In this document: positions 32,286 to 44,553 of the stretch, piece by piece | Position numbering within the stretch: the stretch's first letter is position 1 | How the letters are laid out: each line of letters opens with the position of its first letter | NCBI GenBank assembly: GCA_015680905.1 | Contig: CM027385.1 | Span: 27,720,501-27,784,500, forward strand | DNA length: 64,000 bases | Reading direction: 5' to 3' | Source of the DNA: Coptis chinensis | Taxonomy: Eukaryota > Streptophyta > Magnoliopsida > Ranunculales > Ranunculaceae | Notes under the pieces: model-generated | Database searches by the model: none | The model's input: only the letters and a program-made list of their open reading frames with translations | What the model was told of the DNA's origin: nothing | Translations under genes and position numbers: made by a program

Positions 32286-32963
32286 CTACTTTTCTTTCAT
32301 TTTGTTTCGCATCTTGGTTTTGTGAAACTTATGATAAACTTTGGCTCTTTAACCACATGATAGATTTTGTAAGATTATTTCAGTCGTTAGCCTGTAAACA
32401 AGTTGATTATATCTAAAAGTTTCTATACGCAATTTTTTTTTGTTATCATGATGGTGTCCTTTCAATTCATAAAGTTTTAGCATGTAAATTTCAAAGGCTG
32501 TATGTATGCTTACATAATTTTAGGAAATAATTTTATAAACTGAACCTCTGTTCATAAGCTCATTAATGAGCTTTCTTTGTTAGCCACGTGGTACACACGT
32601 ATAAATGGAATTTTATATTGGACAATTACAGTAGGATGCCTGAATATCCAATGTGTCAAAATGGAAATTCAATCAACATCACCAACTAAATGAAGCGAGA
32701 TGATATACTCTGCGTATGGAGGCCAAATTTGTAACTTTTCTTTCAATTATCTATAGCCCTATCTTATGTACTGTGATAAAGTCCTAAACATGTATTAGGC
32801 AAACTACAAGCTGGAGTATGTGAGTGCATGGTTTCGAGTTTCGTTTAGTTCGCTGCAGTATGTGAGTTCATGGTTTTGAGTTTTGTTTAGTTTCGCACTT
32901 TAACAAGCTTTTATGGGACAAAATTTTAGAAGAACCGTGCCTTCTGTAGCACTGATCAATTTG

Positions 32964-32991
32964 ACGCCCAAAGGGCGTGCACATTTGCTAG
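32964..32991 (+). mobile_element. Helitron-like 3' terminus
   Basis: A perfect 6-bp stem (acgccc/gggcgt, loop aaa, 32964-32978) is followed nine bases later by CTAG (32988-32991) and then T. This is the Helitron 3' signature: a hairpin about 10 bases before CTRR, inserted before T. The matching 5' TC end was not identified, so the extent of the element is unknown. Confidence 0.6.
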
Positions 32992-33963
32992 TTAATATAA
33001 AGCAAATATGTTATTATATCGTACATGTTAAAACAATGTTATATTAGAAAGTTGGGGTTTTTTTACTTAACCCCCACGGATGTACTCCCTTTTGCGATAA
33101 TCCCCCATTTTGAAAATCATTACTGATTGCCTCCACTCCGTCTGTTTTGTGAGTACTGTTAGTTGATATTTTCCATTGTTTCCTTCAAGTGTTCTACATA
33201 TATCAGCAAAAGTTGGCGAGACATATATTTTCTGGAGCTATCTCTATCCTTCCCTGCAAATTAGATAATCAAGAGACAAGAGTCAGATAAAAAAAAATTA
33301 TATAAGATACATGACATGATTCAAAACAAATGTTACCGGATGATTAGAAATGATTTGGTGCTTTATCCTCCCAGAGGCCATATCTGAACAACAATTTTGA
33401 GTATTAATTAACTTTTTCATATCTAACTGTTACGGACAACATCCGGACCTCCAGATGATGGATAAGACTAGCAATTGGATTTGATATTGCTGAATACCTA
33501 ACCTGAAAATAAGATACAACTGTAATCAGCTAATGGAAGATGAGGAAAAAGCAATTAGTCAGGATTCACCAGGGTATGGACCTGTATCAGACAAGGACGA
33601 GTTCGGACCACAAACAACAACTATTGGCATCTCGATCAATCACCTAGACAAACACATAACCAATGAATTTGAGGTTTTACATGTGAAGAAGTGAGAAAAT
33701 GCATCAATGATATAAGAAATGTACTAATTATTATTTGATATCCATTTTAACTAGTTAGAAAGAAAGATTGAGATAATGATCGAGTAGATCTAACACTAAA
33801 ATGAAGATTAGATTCAAAAACGAAAAAAAATTATTAAATGAGTTTTTTCATAGCATGCGCTCGAATGGAGAATGATGGAGTTGTTCAATACTTTAATGTT
33901 CAACAAAAAATCTTACTTATATATACTATTTTTTTTTTTTTTGATGTAACAGTAAAACTTTTA

Positions 33964-34623
33964 TTAAACAAAACGAGATTTGCATATGCCCAAGACATCA
34001 TAAAGGACTTGCATATTTACAACTATTGGCGCCTGATGCCACCATACAGACGAAAATGGCGGAAGGAAAGACAAGTCTCGAACAGGCCCAGTTGAAAAGT
34101 GTACATTTGATTGCCGTAACAATCTAGAATTCTTTACTTGAGCCACCGCATGTGAGGCTAGCGCGTCTGCAACCCCATTTGCTTCACGATAAACCCAGCT
34201 GAAGTGCACTTCTTGGAAGTTACTCAGCACTATCTTAATCTGAGTAACAATTCTATCTAATAACCAATGATAGTTCAAGTTATCCTTCGTTAAAACCTTA
34301 AACAACAATTGAGAATCTGTTTCTACCTCAACCTTCATATATCCAGTTGCTTCCATAATTTGAAGTCCGTATAATAGAGCAACAAATTCCGCTTCATTGT
34401 TGGTTGCGAAAAAAATTGGAATCGATGCTCCCATTATGAAATGACCTGCTGAATCCCTGAGAATACATCCTCCCCCTGCATATCCTGGATTCCCAATAGA
34501 AGCCCCATCTGTATTCAGTTTAACCAGGCCTTCTTTGGGTGGGAACCATTTAATATAAACTAGCATTTTTCCCCCTATCGTGCGGCGGGACATGACTTCC
34601 ATAACCATCAGTATGTGTTTCAA
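33964..34623 (-). CDS. LINE RNase H domain (ORF2 C-terminus)
   Basis: An open frame of 219 residues. KLNTDGASIGNPGYAGGGCI carries the first Asp, NNEAEFVALLYGLQIME the Glu, VETDSQLLFKVL the second Asp, and VYREANGVADALASHA the end of the fold. All catalytic positions expected of the RVT_3/RNase H family are present. This is the best preserved RNase H of the three LINEs. A stop or frame change separates it from zf-RVT upstream. Confidence 0.9.
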   Translation of the reverse strand: MKHILMVMEVMSRRTIGGKMLVYIKWFPPKEGLVKLNTDGASIGNPGYAGGGCILRDSAGHFIMGASIPIFFATNNEAEFVALLYGLQIMEATGYMKVEVETDSQLLFKVLTKDNLNYHWLLDRIVTQIKIVLSNFQEVHFSWVYREANGVADALASHAVAQVKNSRLLRQSNVHFSTGPVRDLSFLPPFSSVWWHQAPIVVNMQVLYDVLGICKSRFV

Positions 34624-34722
34624 GACTCGCTAATGTATCGAGATGGATGTGGACGCTTACCTTGAAACCTTGTTTCATTTTCATGTCCAAATAATCCACA
34701 AGACCCCAACAAAGTAGCAGCA

Positions 34723-35131
34723 CTACACTTCACCATTTTGCATTGTCCTTATATATTTTAACAAGCACAATAACTGCTCCTTAAAACTGCCAATATTCAT
34801 ATTCCTCCGATCAACAAGGCCGCTCAAATTTGTTCCACACCAAATAGCTCTAGAAAAGGAACACTCAAAGAAAACATGAGTTTGTGTTTTGAAAGCTCTC
34901 ACACATGGTGCATTCTGGATAAACCTGAAAATGATGAGATGCCAAAATATCCGCTGTTGGGACGACACCTTGCAAGCATTGCCATACGAAAAATCTTTGT
35001 TTGAATGAGACTTTCATCTTCCAAACATGTTTGTAAACATTGTTATCCCGAACCAAAGTATTCATTCTTGTAATCAACTGAATGCAACCATTATAAGCGG
35101 ACTTCTCGAGTATTCTCCATTGTCCTCCCAT
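34723..35131 (-). pseudogene. LINE zf-RVT region
   Basis: Two overlapping frames (35131-34865 and 34968-34723). They contain WKMKVSFKQRFFVWQCLQGV and PTADILASHHF, then a cysteine-bearing stretch (CTMCESFQNTNSCFL in one frame, HVFFECSFSRAIW in the other). One frameshift lies in the overlap. This is the typical zinc-binding reverse transcriptase-associated region. Confidence 0.82.
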
Positions 35132-35151
35132 TTCGGATCAAAGTATCCTCC

Positions 35152-36071
35152 TCATTTGGTGTAATAGGTATCGAAACAATTCTCTCCACATATTCTACCG
35201 GCCAAAATTTCATTTGACCTATCCCAATCCTGTGTATTGGTATCCATGTCAATGAAGTCAGAAACAAGGTGAAAAGGATGATCTATTGGTTTCCCAAGAA
35301 GTTGACCAAATCCTCGAATGTGGAATCCATTTTTCATCCCATGCATTAATAGAAGTACCATTCCCAAGCTTCGGACCGATCCAAAGATTGATAATTTTTC
35401 GGTGTTTCACAAATCCTTTTCCACATAACTGATGAAGTAGATTTTACTTCCGCCTTCAAGAAACTGGAGTTGTGAAAGTACCTCTGTTTCATTTGATGAG
35501 CCCATAATGATGTTAGATTTAGTAGATCCCAACCTTTCTTTGCCAACAAAACATAATTTTGTAACTGCAGTTCCTTTATGCCCAGCCCTCCATTATTCTT
35601 TGACATACATGCTAACTTCCACGGGAAATAATGAAGTTTCCTTGTTGATGGTGTATGGCCCCATAAAAAAGATCTTCTGATAGTCTCCATTCGATCTAGT
35701 ATCTGTGCAGGTAAAATTGTAAAGGACATAGCATGAGTAGGCAGCGAAGATAAAACTGAATTAACCAGAGTGAGTCGGCCTGCCTTAGATAAACAATTAG
35801 CTTTCCATCCTGCCAGTTTCCTTTGAAATCTTTCCAAAAGAGGACTAAACTTCTGAACTCTTCCCTTCCCTGTTAAATTTGGCACTCCCAAGTACATTGG
35901 CAGGACAGAAGTAGACGGCATCATGAAACTTCTTCTCAAAAAGTACACAAACCTTCTATGCAATTTGGGGTGATGAATAATTTGCGACTTGGTTCTGTTG
36001 ATAGTCTGACCTGACACTCTACAATACTCCTTTAGCAGATTGTTCAAATGATCTTCGTTCCTCGAATCCAC
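35152..36071 (-). pseudogene. LINE RT, C-terminal half
   Basis: An open frame 36071-35346 with NNLLKEYCRVSGQTINRTKS, VLPMYLGVPNLTGKGRVQKF, ERFQRKLAGWKANCLSKAGR and FPWKLACMSKNNGGLGIKEL. It continues, shifted, to 35152. It follows the catalytic box, from which a frameshift separates it (36072-36100). Confidence 0.87.
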
Positions 36072-36095
36072 ACTTACCCAAAGACTAAAAGATCA

Positions 36096-38135
36096 TCAAA
36101 GATACATTAAATGAGACACCGGTTGACAAAATCTCCCCAATTTGCAACCATGTATAAGCCATTCTCTGTTCAGTTTCAAGAAATTCAAAGACAGAAGCTC
36201 TGAACATAAAATAAAAAGGTAGGGCGAAAGGGGATCACCCTGTCTTAGTCCTCGAGATGGCTTAAAAAAACCATGTGCAGCACCATTTAGTAACACAGAG
36301 TAAGAAACATTCTGAACACAAAACATTATCTTGTTAATCCAGTCCACCGGAAACTCAAACTTGGTCAGCATCGCTCTCAGAAACCCCCATTCGATTTTAT
36401 CATAAGCTTTCTGCATATCAATCTTTAGAGCAAAATATTTAGCTTTTCTATTCCCATGCCCTCTTATCTTATGATAAAATTCATTTGCAAGCAAAACATT
36501 GTCATGAATACTTCTCTTGGGTAAGAAGGAAGTCTGAAACGGACCAATAATCCTCTGCAGGATAGGTCTCAATCGATTGACACTAATCTTGGAGATAATT
36601 TTGTAAACCACATTTGTCAGACTGATTGGTCGAAAATGTTTCGGGAGTGAAGGATTCATGATTTTTGGAATTAAAGCAATGAAGGAATGATTTAGCTGCA
36701 GGGAGAAAGAGCCAGAAAGGAAAAAAGACTTTACTGTCGCACTTACTTGATCCCCCACCAAATTCGAGAAATGCTGGAAAAAAAATGCCTGATATCCATC
36801 CGGTCCTGGAGATTTAAAGGGCTTCATATGCTTCAGAGCAATGATAATCTCATCAGTATAAACTCCTCTTAACAAGTTGAATTTTTCACCTTCATCAAGA
36901 TATGGGGCTTGAACATTGAAAATCTGTGACATAAGATCAGGTTCCGAAGTAGTCATTGTCTCCTCAAAAAATTCACTGAGCCTATCACCTATCTTTCTCC
37001 TTTCAGTTAAAATTCCACCATTTCTATCTCTGATTGAGTGTATATAATTCCTTTGTCTTCGGCAGTTTACCATGTTATGATAGAACCTTGTATTCTGCTC
37101 CCCAAATTGGAACCAATCTAGACAAGCTTTCTGCCCCCAATGATTTGCTTGCTGTACTAGGATATCATTATGTTCCAGTATCAATTCATTCTCCACCTTG
37201 AATAACTTTTCTGTCTCATTGTCATTCTCTATTAAACTTTGAATCTCACTAAGCCTCTGTAAAACACATTCCAACTTATGTTCCACCTCGCCAAACACAT
37301 GCTTATTCCACCATTTTAAATTTTTTTGATAGGTTTGCAGCTTCTTACATAAGACAAAAGAAGGAGAACCCCGCAACTCATTTTGAAAAGCATATCTTAT
37401 CTGTTCCTGACAGCCATCATGTTGCGCCCACATTATTTCAAACCTGAAAGGCCGTCTAACCGTTACCCTGTCTTGTAACAACTTTAAAATCAGAAACTTA
37501 TGATTAGAACTGGTGGCCAACTCATGATGAACTCTACAGCCAGAGAATCTTGACCGCCAACCTTCATTTGCCATCATTCTATCAATTCGTTCCCATAATC
37601 TGTGCCTCCCATTCTGTCTATTTGTCCAGGTGTAAATACTACCCACAAAACCCAAATCAAACAACTCACACTCATCAATCATATCCAAGAAAATTCTAAC
37701 TTTGGAATAATTAAACAGTTTTCCCCCACATTTTTCTTCTGGACATGTTATTTCATTAAAATCTCCCATGAGCAACCATGATTCATCATTTGTGGGTTTA
37801 AACATAGTAAGAACAGGCCACTGTAATCTCCTAATGCAAGACTTAGAGTTTCCATAGACACATGACAAATAGAAGCATTCATGTACTCCATTCACTTTTG
37901 CTGAGATTTTACAGTGAATGAACCAAGAGTCGGACATCATTACTTCAACACCCACACTTCTTTCCCAAAAGATCCACAAGCCACCAGACAACCCGTGGCT
38001 TGGAACTACAAAAAACTCGAAATCCCCTAATCTTTTAATTAAACTGACTCCTTTATTTACAGAACACTTAGTTTCCATAACAAACATAAATATAGGCCTG
38101 ACTTCCTTGATTTTTTGTTTCAGCTCCTCCATCAT
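36096..38135 (-). pseudogene. LINE ORF2: endonuclease and RT N-terminal half
   Basis: A long open frame of 679 residues. The endonuclease spans about residues 1-220 (VMETKC, LLMGDFNEI, YTWTNRQNGRHRLWERIDR). The last catalytic block, normally SDH, reads SNHKFL (about 37500-37508), which loses a catalytic Asp. The RT part holds KSPGPDGYQAFFFQHF, HFRPISLTNVVYKIISK and GLRQGDPLSPYLFIL. The frame ends at the YADD box (SHLMY, about 36100) through a one-base shift. Upstream, an in-frame TGA (38142-38144) cuts off the conserved N-terminal block. The protein would nick DNA and reverse transcribe LINE RNA, but this copy cannot. Confidence 0.92.
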
Positions 38136-38176
38136 CGAAGGTCAGCCACTCCCTCGACTGGTCCAAGCTAGTAGAC

Positions 38177-39944
38177 TCATGGAATCTTTGGGGTCTGCTT
38201 ACGGCCAGAACCCTTAACCGACTGATGTTTTTTTCCTTTCCCCACTGAATTCTTCTGCAGTATGTTAGGATGCACAGCAGCCACCTCACAGTCATTATGA
38301 ATAGGAGTTTTCCTTCTAGCTTCTCGATCCTCCTCAAAGAAACTTTCAACCAGTTCATTGACATTCTCACTGTCTTGTTTCATAGCATCTTTAGCTGGTA
38401 CCCCTTGCGATATTTCTTGCCTTTTATAAGAGTAATCCTCCTGATGAACAGCCTGATCATGTAGCTGAGCCAAATCAATGAAATGGAGCTTCTTAGGATC
38501 AGTTGATATCTGAGCAAATCCAGGCGGGCATTCCAGTTCATGTAAGGGATGAAAATTATGGAAATCCATTTGAGTTGAAAACCCAGCTGTCCAGGGTTGT
38601 GCGCTCCCACTGTTATAGGTAGGTGATCATGTGGATTTTGCCATCCAAGGGCATTGCTAGGACCATCAGCCGCATGCAGTTGAGGTGACAAAATGTCAAT
38701 GATCATGGGTCCTTTTAAAGGTTCAGCAGTTGTGTTCATGCGCTTTGAATTAACCGAGGAGTCAGCTACATTTGTAATCATCGGAAGAAAAGGTTGGTTA
38801 AGATCAGTGCTAAACAACAAGGAGAACCCAGATACAATTCGGTCTCCAAAGGGTTTTGGAACAATGCGAGTTTTGGAACAGTAAAACTGAAACCTTTGTC
38901 CTCCTGGTGAAACTCGAACTTCATTCCCATGACTTTCTTCAGTTACATTACAAGCTGCAAAGTGATGTCCGATGAAGCCACACTTAAAATAGAAAACTGG
39001 CAGATATTCAAAGACAAAAGATATCCAATCGACTCCATCAATGGATTCCGGTATGAGAAAGCCAGGTGGAATTGGTTCGTGAACATCAAGTAACACTTTA
39101 ACTCGAACACAACTAGGCTATGTTTCAGTCTTAGGATACAACTCCAGAAATTTGAGATCAGACATATCAAAATAACCAGATTCAACCAAGTTCCCCTCAA
39201 TAATCTCCTTGTCCAAATAAACCTCAGGATAGTTATGTAAATGTATCCACACATAAAACTTTGAGAAATTTAACTCCTTGGTTTCATAGAAGTCCACCCA
39301 TGGTATAATCTTAAAAATGTGTTGAGCTACAATCCAAGGCTGCCCGGTGAAGTCGCGACCACTGCTCGATTTCTGAGACTCCATCCTGATTTGATATATT
39401 TCACCTTTGTACAAAACCATGTCTTCAATCTTAAAAGGGACCATGCTTTTTCAAGAGCTGATTTGATAGTGCTCATATTCAGCCTTCCATCCAGAACACG
39501 ACCAAACAGAGTCATCTTATTATAGCCTACATATATACTCTTCATTTTCTCAGAGCTGGTTATCATTGGAGGATCTGTATAAGGCATCTTCATCTTGGCA
39601 GCAAAATCCATAATTAGAAGTTCAACAGAATTTGGGTGCTTAGAGGGAGACAGAAACTTGTTTGTGTTAGGGCTCATGTAAAGAAGGAATTGATAAAACT
39701 CGATTTTAAGAAATGTGAAGAACCACGAAGCTACCAATAACCTTTTATACAGCCCAAATTCACCAGCATTCCCTCCATATTCAAGAAGTCTCAACTCCAC
39801 CTCATTTCTTACCCATTCATACAAGTCCATCTGTTTGCAGAAAACCCCATAATCTATCCATAATCTCCTTTGTATAGAACTAATCTGCCAAATGGCTTCC
39901 TCTTTACTCATACCATCATTACCCATTGATCTCTTAACCCACAC
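38177..39944 (-). pseudogene. LINE ORF1 protein (DUF4283, zinc knuckle), three frames
   Basis: The frames 39944-39327, 39444-39118, 39096-38380 and 38569-38177 follow one another with frameshifts at their joins. The N-terminal part reads MWVKRSMGNDGMSKEEAIWQ. The DUF4283 core includes GRVLDGRLNMSTIKSALEKAW and PWVDFYETKELNFSKFYVWI. The zinc-knuckle remnant FKCGFIGHHFAAC lies at about 38985-38947; its first cysteine seems to be replaced (YFKC), so it is incomplete. An acidic and Lys-rich tail ends near 38177. Confidence 0.78.
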
Positions 39945-40381
39945 TAAGACAGAAAAGAGTCTAGGTTAATGCACTCATCATAACATGTAAACTCTGCAAA
40001 ATCCTGTTTAGACCTTATAAAGATTTGAAACCCAACTCTGCAGAAAGCACGATACCCAGGAAAAAAAAATCTCCACACAAAACAGCGTGTATTATACGTC
40101 AAGTATCACCGAGAGAAGAACAGAAGCAAGGTTTCTAAAATGAAATAAACCCCTAATGAAAGTTCTGACAGTTCTGAACCCACATGCAGAAAATGATATG
40201 TTTGAGATAGAGAGCACGAGACTTAATCCATATCCACAGCAAGCCAATCTAGAGCAGATGTTATAACAGCCAATAAGATGCGTTATTTCCTGAACTAACA
40301 ATACTACTACTTTGTTTCCTAAAATACCCCCATTTATATTCAAAACTTACCATATCAGATACAGGATCCCCATTTGCCTTC
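39945..40381 (-). other. LINE 5' UTR and possible flank
   Basis: No coding evidence. It probably belongs to the LINE 5' UTR. It is cut at 40381 by the LTR of element C; the five bases before the LTR (ccttc, 40377-40381) should be its target duplication. Confidence 0.5.
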
Positions 40382-41861
40382 TGATAACTATAAAATGAAT
40401 AGTTTACCTACGAAATGAACGATGAATTCAATCCGTAAGTAAACTAAAACTAGCCTTTTACTATCTCAATTATCAAAGCTTCTACTCTCGATGCGAATTG
40501 CACTAAGTGGAGTAGGAAGTTCGTTCCACTCCTAGTTCCCTAGCATGGATTGTCTTCTAAGTCTAAGAAATCAGTCTTTAAGTCAATGAGAGCTTTTTTA
40601 AAATGTTATGCTAACAAGGCGTTAATAATTTAAATAACAAGATATAATATAAACTAAAGTTAATCTATGAAAGCTACGGGAATACGATTGTTTGACTCTA
40701 GATAAAGAAATAGAGGGGAATTAAATCCACCTCGAATCCAACTTAATAACCTAGTATAGATTGTCGTATCTCGATTCTTACGTTTTCACGGCAAGAATTT
40801 CTAGTCTAATCCCTAGTGTTCATGGCATTCCTACCAGATACTAACTAGCATGTGAGGTCGTCCACCCATTCTCATGGCGAAACACGACCTTCTAGAGTGG
40901 AATAGATTCTACAACCAATTCTATACTAACCACTAAGTTTTCATCAAGGCTTCATCAACCCCTCTAATGGAGGTTTAGCCTTGAGTCATCAAACTAACAT
41001 TTTCCATTGAATCTAAACTAAACATAATGTAAGAAATTGAGATTTACTTAATTAAACAATAATGAATCTAATTTAATGGCTGGAATGGAATAAGAACAAG
41101 AATTTAAATTAGATCTAGAATGGAAATGACAAGAACGAAATTGAATAATAACTATTTTATTTATCTAATCAATCAAGAACAATCATTCAAGAATTTAATC
41201 TAAAACAAGAATTGTAATGGAACTAAAACTTAATTAATTAATTAAAACGGATCTAGAATTCTATATATTAATTTAGGTCTAACTAGCTACCATTAACAAA
41301 GAGTGAAGCTTTTGTTTTATACATCCAGATCCAAAATCGTGCATGGGCTTGGAGCCATGTTTTGGGCCAGAGAATCAGGCCCAAAACCCAATTCTTTCGG
41401 TCCAAAAAGGCCTCTTCAGCTGCAGTTCGCTTCAACAGACTTTTCGTCCACTTCTGCTCCTCTGATTGGGTCAAGGCTTGGACCATTGGAAAGCTCTTTC
41501 CGAGCCGGTCGTTTCGACATAAGGTAGGCCCAATTCTGAGGTCTGAGTCTAAAGATATGGTCTTCGGAAGTTCTATTGACTTTGTAATCTTTGTTTACCG
41601 CGTGGACTTTGACTTTTCATCTTTTGACCAGGCTTTACAAAGGCTTCGTCTTCTTGAATCTTGGCCTTTAATCACCGAACTCCTTAGTAACCAATCATTG
41701 CTCCTTTATCTCATCAAAGTGGCACATTCCTGCACATAATTGACCTTGAAGCCTGAAATACATAAAACACGAATCAAGATTAACTCTTACTTATTACTCA
41801 CATAATTGGTCTAAAAGTATGATTATTAAGGGGTTAAAACTACAGTTTTGGGCTCTTATCA
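40382..41861 (-). repeat. 3' LTR of element C
   Basis: It begins TGATAAC and ends CTTATCA. It is similar to the LTRs of element A and the solo LTR but more diverged from A than A's two LTRs are from each other. Confidence 0.92.
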
Positions 41862-43684
41862 AACCACCCCAAACAGCATTTTGCTTGTCCTCAAGCAAAG
41901 ATGAGAAATTAGAATAAGTGACCAAAAATGGAGTTCTAACTACTCTCGTTTATTTGAGTCGCGATTGCATTGACCATATGCAACAAGGCCTTTAAACCAC
42001 TAGGAATTCCCTAGTGGACGAAGTTATAGCCTCGTGAGAGTTTTCAGTGAAGGTACTCACAAACTTCATCTATACTACTGGCGACTAAGAAATAAAACTA
42101 TTGTTTTCTCCTTCATGTCTCAACTATCTATACATCTCACTAGCAAATACATAAGAATAACCCGTCGTCGGAACCCTAAGCTAATATATGCATAATAATC
42201 AATCATCTAAAATAAACATATAACAATGAGTAATACTATGAAATGTAATAGCAGGTCCGTTTTCAAAACTTCGAATAAGCGTCCTTAAGTAGGTCCTCAC
42301 ATAAATGTCAAGACAAAACCACTCGATTTTTCCACTCAAGTTTATTTTGCTCCGATTAATGCGATGCACACTTTACCTTACAATCTCAATGACAACAAGG
42401 AAGCTGGAGTCGATCAAACACATCTGCCACTTACGATCACACTAACCTATTCCTAATTGAGCTAGAGGTCTTTATTAGGTGTTGCGGGGATTAGGAGATG
42501 GTTTAAGAAGGAAGGAAATGGATATACAAAAGGACAAGTCTGAGATAATAGAGTCTTCATATTATGTAACTAGAGAAAGCTTGTTATTTACTTTTGCTTC
42601 TACACTTTGTTTCCATCCTTAGCCATATTTTTCTTTTTCTTTTCTTTGGCTTTTGACTCCCTTTATTCTATTTTTGGAGTTTTGATTTATTTCTATTTTT
42701 TTTCTTTTTCTTTGGATGGAAACTTCTTTTCTTTATTTCCTGAAGCAACTAACTAATTTTTGTTTACACAGGTTTTTCTCTTTTTCTTTCTTCCTCATTC
42801 TATTCTCGGACTTATTCTAAAATGGGTAGGTTGATTTATTTTTTTTTTTTTTTTATTTTGTTTTGTTTTTTTTAACAGGGGTAAAGGAATTGTGGTTTAT
42901 GGAAGGCTAAAAAGGAAGGCTCGGAGGGGCGACTAGCGGAAAATAATTCATAGGTTTGAATTTCGGCTATATCGATCCAAAGAGGGGCCTAAATTCTCGC
43001 TTAGGATCGGCATAGTGATCAAGCAAGTGGGCGTGTGATTTCTCTATCCGGATTTTACTTCTCCCTTGTGTCATTTCTCAAATGTTTTGGCTCATATAAA
43101 GGTTTTAGGCTATATTCTCACAGGATTTATAGAATAAGTACTCTAGCCTAGATTTTGAAACTTACTGCTAACAATCATAGATACTCATGTAATATATTTA
43201 TAGATAGATGCAAAGATTATTACCTACATATTAACCTAAGTTTCTACCAATTATTACGATGCAAAAGCTACATTGAGACTTCTAGATTGTTAAGAGCATA
43301 GAGAAAGAAAACAATACCAATATTCCTAAGTGTATAGCATAAACTTATTTATTTATATTTTTGAAATTTTTAACTTGAAAACAATATGCATATTATATAT
43401 ATCTATATCCTAACGGATGCCTTAATTACACGTGTTTCTATGCCCCCCCAAACAAGAAGCATGCTTTGTCCTCAAAGCATTTAAATAAAAGAGGGTAGGA
43501 AAAATACCATTGAAGCGTGAAATTCGGGGAACATCGCAAAACAAAGGTTAAAACATACAAATATAGTAATATAAAAACTGACGTAACTCTATAAGAGTTC
43601 CACCCATTATGGGGTTAGCAGAATTAAATTGCTTGGGACATAGCGGACACTAACTTAACTAAAAACTTACCCGCACCCCGGCAT
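41862..43684 (-). other. Polypurine tract and long non-coding 3' region of element C
   Basis: The polypurine run (minus strand, 41862-41873) touches the LTR. The rest is collinear with 1056-2845 of element A, including the second polypurine-like run at 43442-43457. No ORF is supported. Confidence 0.7.
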
Positions 43685-44553
43685 TTACTCGTCATCCTCC
43701 TCTTCTATATGAGGTTCTTTCGCATCTGCCATGCCATAACAACTTGCCGCCTTCCGCCGTGTATCATCAACTAGTGCTAACCTCTCTAGTGTTATTTGGT
43801 CCGATGGGGTGTAAGGGGCAACCAAATGTGGTTGCACTTGCCATCCCGCCAAGTCATGGCTCGGAATGATCTTACCACGCGATTGGTGGGTCTCATGGTT
43901 TCGACCCTTTCCCAATCGGTAATGCGTATTATGAGAATATGGGTAGGCTAAGCCAAGATAATCGGCAAAACCAAGGCAGGCATAAGAAGGTACTTATGCC
44001 TCAAGGGTATGGCCTCGCTTCAGAGTAGCAACTAAAACTTCGGGGAATGTCATACCGACGGCGTCCTTCCTAAAGCAAAGAAAAAGCGTCACCCAGCGAT
44101 ATTATTGGCAGAAGTAAACTGCCGTTCCCCTAGAATGTTCATCATGATGAACAACATGGTTGTGCCTACATTCAGCGATAGGCTACTCAGGGCGATGTTA
44201 TATTGGTCTTGGTCCATGATACGAAACACCCCTCCCCCATAATACTCATGGAAATAGGCATATTCATATAGGTATGAGTTATCTGTCATATATCCCCACG
44301 TGTGCATAGGGTCAGGTAATGGCAAACCCGAAACCAAAGCTATCAATTGCTTATTGAATTTCATAGTCGTGCCATCAATAGCAAGGGAAAATTTTTGTTC
44401 TCCTTCTTGGGTACAATAAAAAGTAATATTATTATAGAAGAATTCAGTTAGCTTAGGTGAAAAAGAATCGTCATCACTCACGGAAGGTGCCGCCATCCTA
44501 ATCGCGACGATCCGGCTCGCGAACGATGCTCCATAGGTATCGGTTCCCATCAA
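43685..44553 (-). pseudogene. Athila post-pol ORF, second module (element C)
   Basis: The frame 44553-44089 starts MMGTDTYGASFASRIVAIRM and shares PDPMHTWGYMTDN and FHEYYGGGVFRIMDQ with 3625-2939 of element A. Frameshifts follow, and the acidic C-terminus (HIEEEDDE) lies at 43685-43710. Function unknown. Conservation between two separate insertions shows that it was a real coding region of the family. Confidence 0.6.

Larger units (their letters stand above)
32129..33928. other. Non-coding stretch between solo LTR and LINE
   Basis: No gene is supported. It contains a 39-base T run (32247-32285), which makes a false ORF, and a Helitron-like 3' end at 32964-32991. A short sequence near 32820-32890 (tatgtgagt.catggttt.gagtt) is present twice. 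Confidence 0.5.
33929..40381 (-). mobile_element. LINE (L1-type), near full length, inactive
   Basis: A minus-strand LINE. Its tail is the T14 run at 33929-33942, then RNase H, zf-RVT, RT and endonuclease, and ORF1 near 38.2-39.9 kb, with 5' UTR up to about 40.38 kb. Several lesions inactivate it. I could not find the target duplication: the sequence next to the tail (cttatatatacta) has no copy before 40381. That fits element C having inserted into the 5' side of this LINE and displaced the other flank. Confidence 0.85.

Noticed and set aside
32216-32416. Poly-Phe ORF
   Set aside because: Produced by the 39-base T run.
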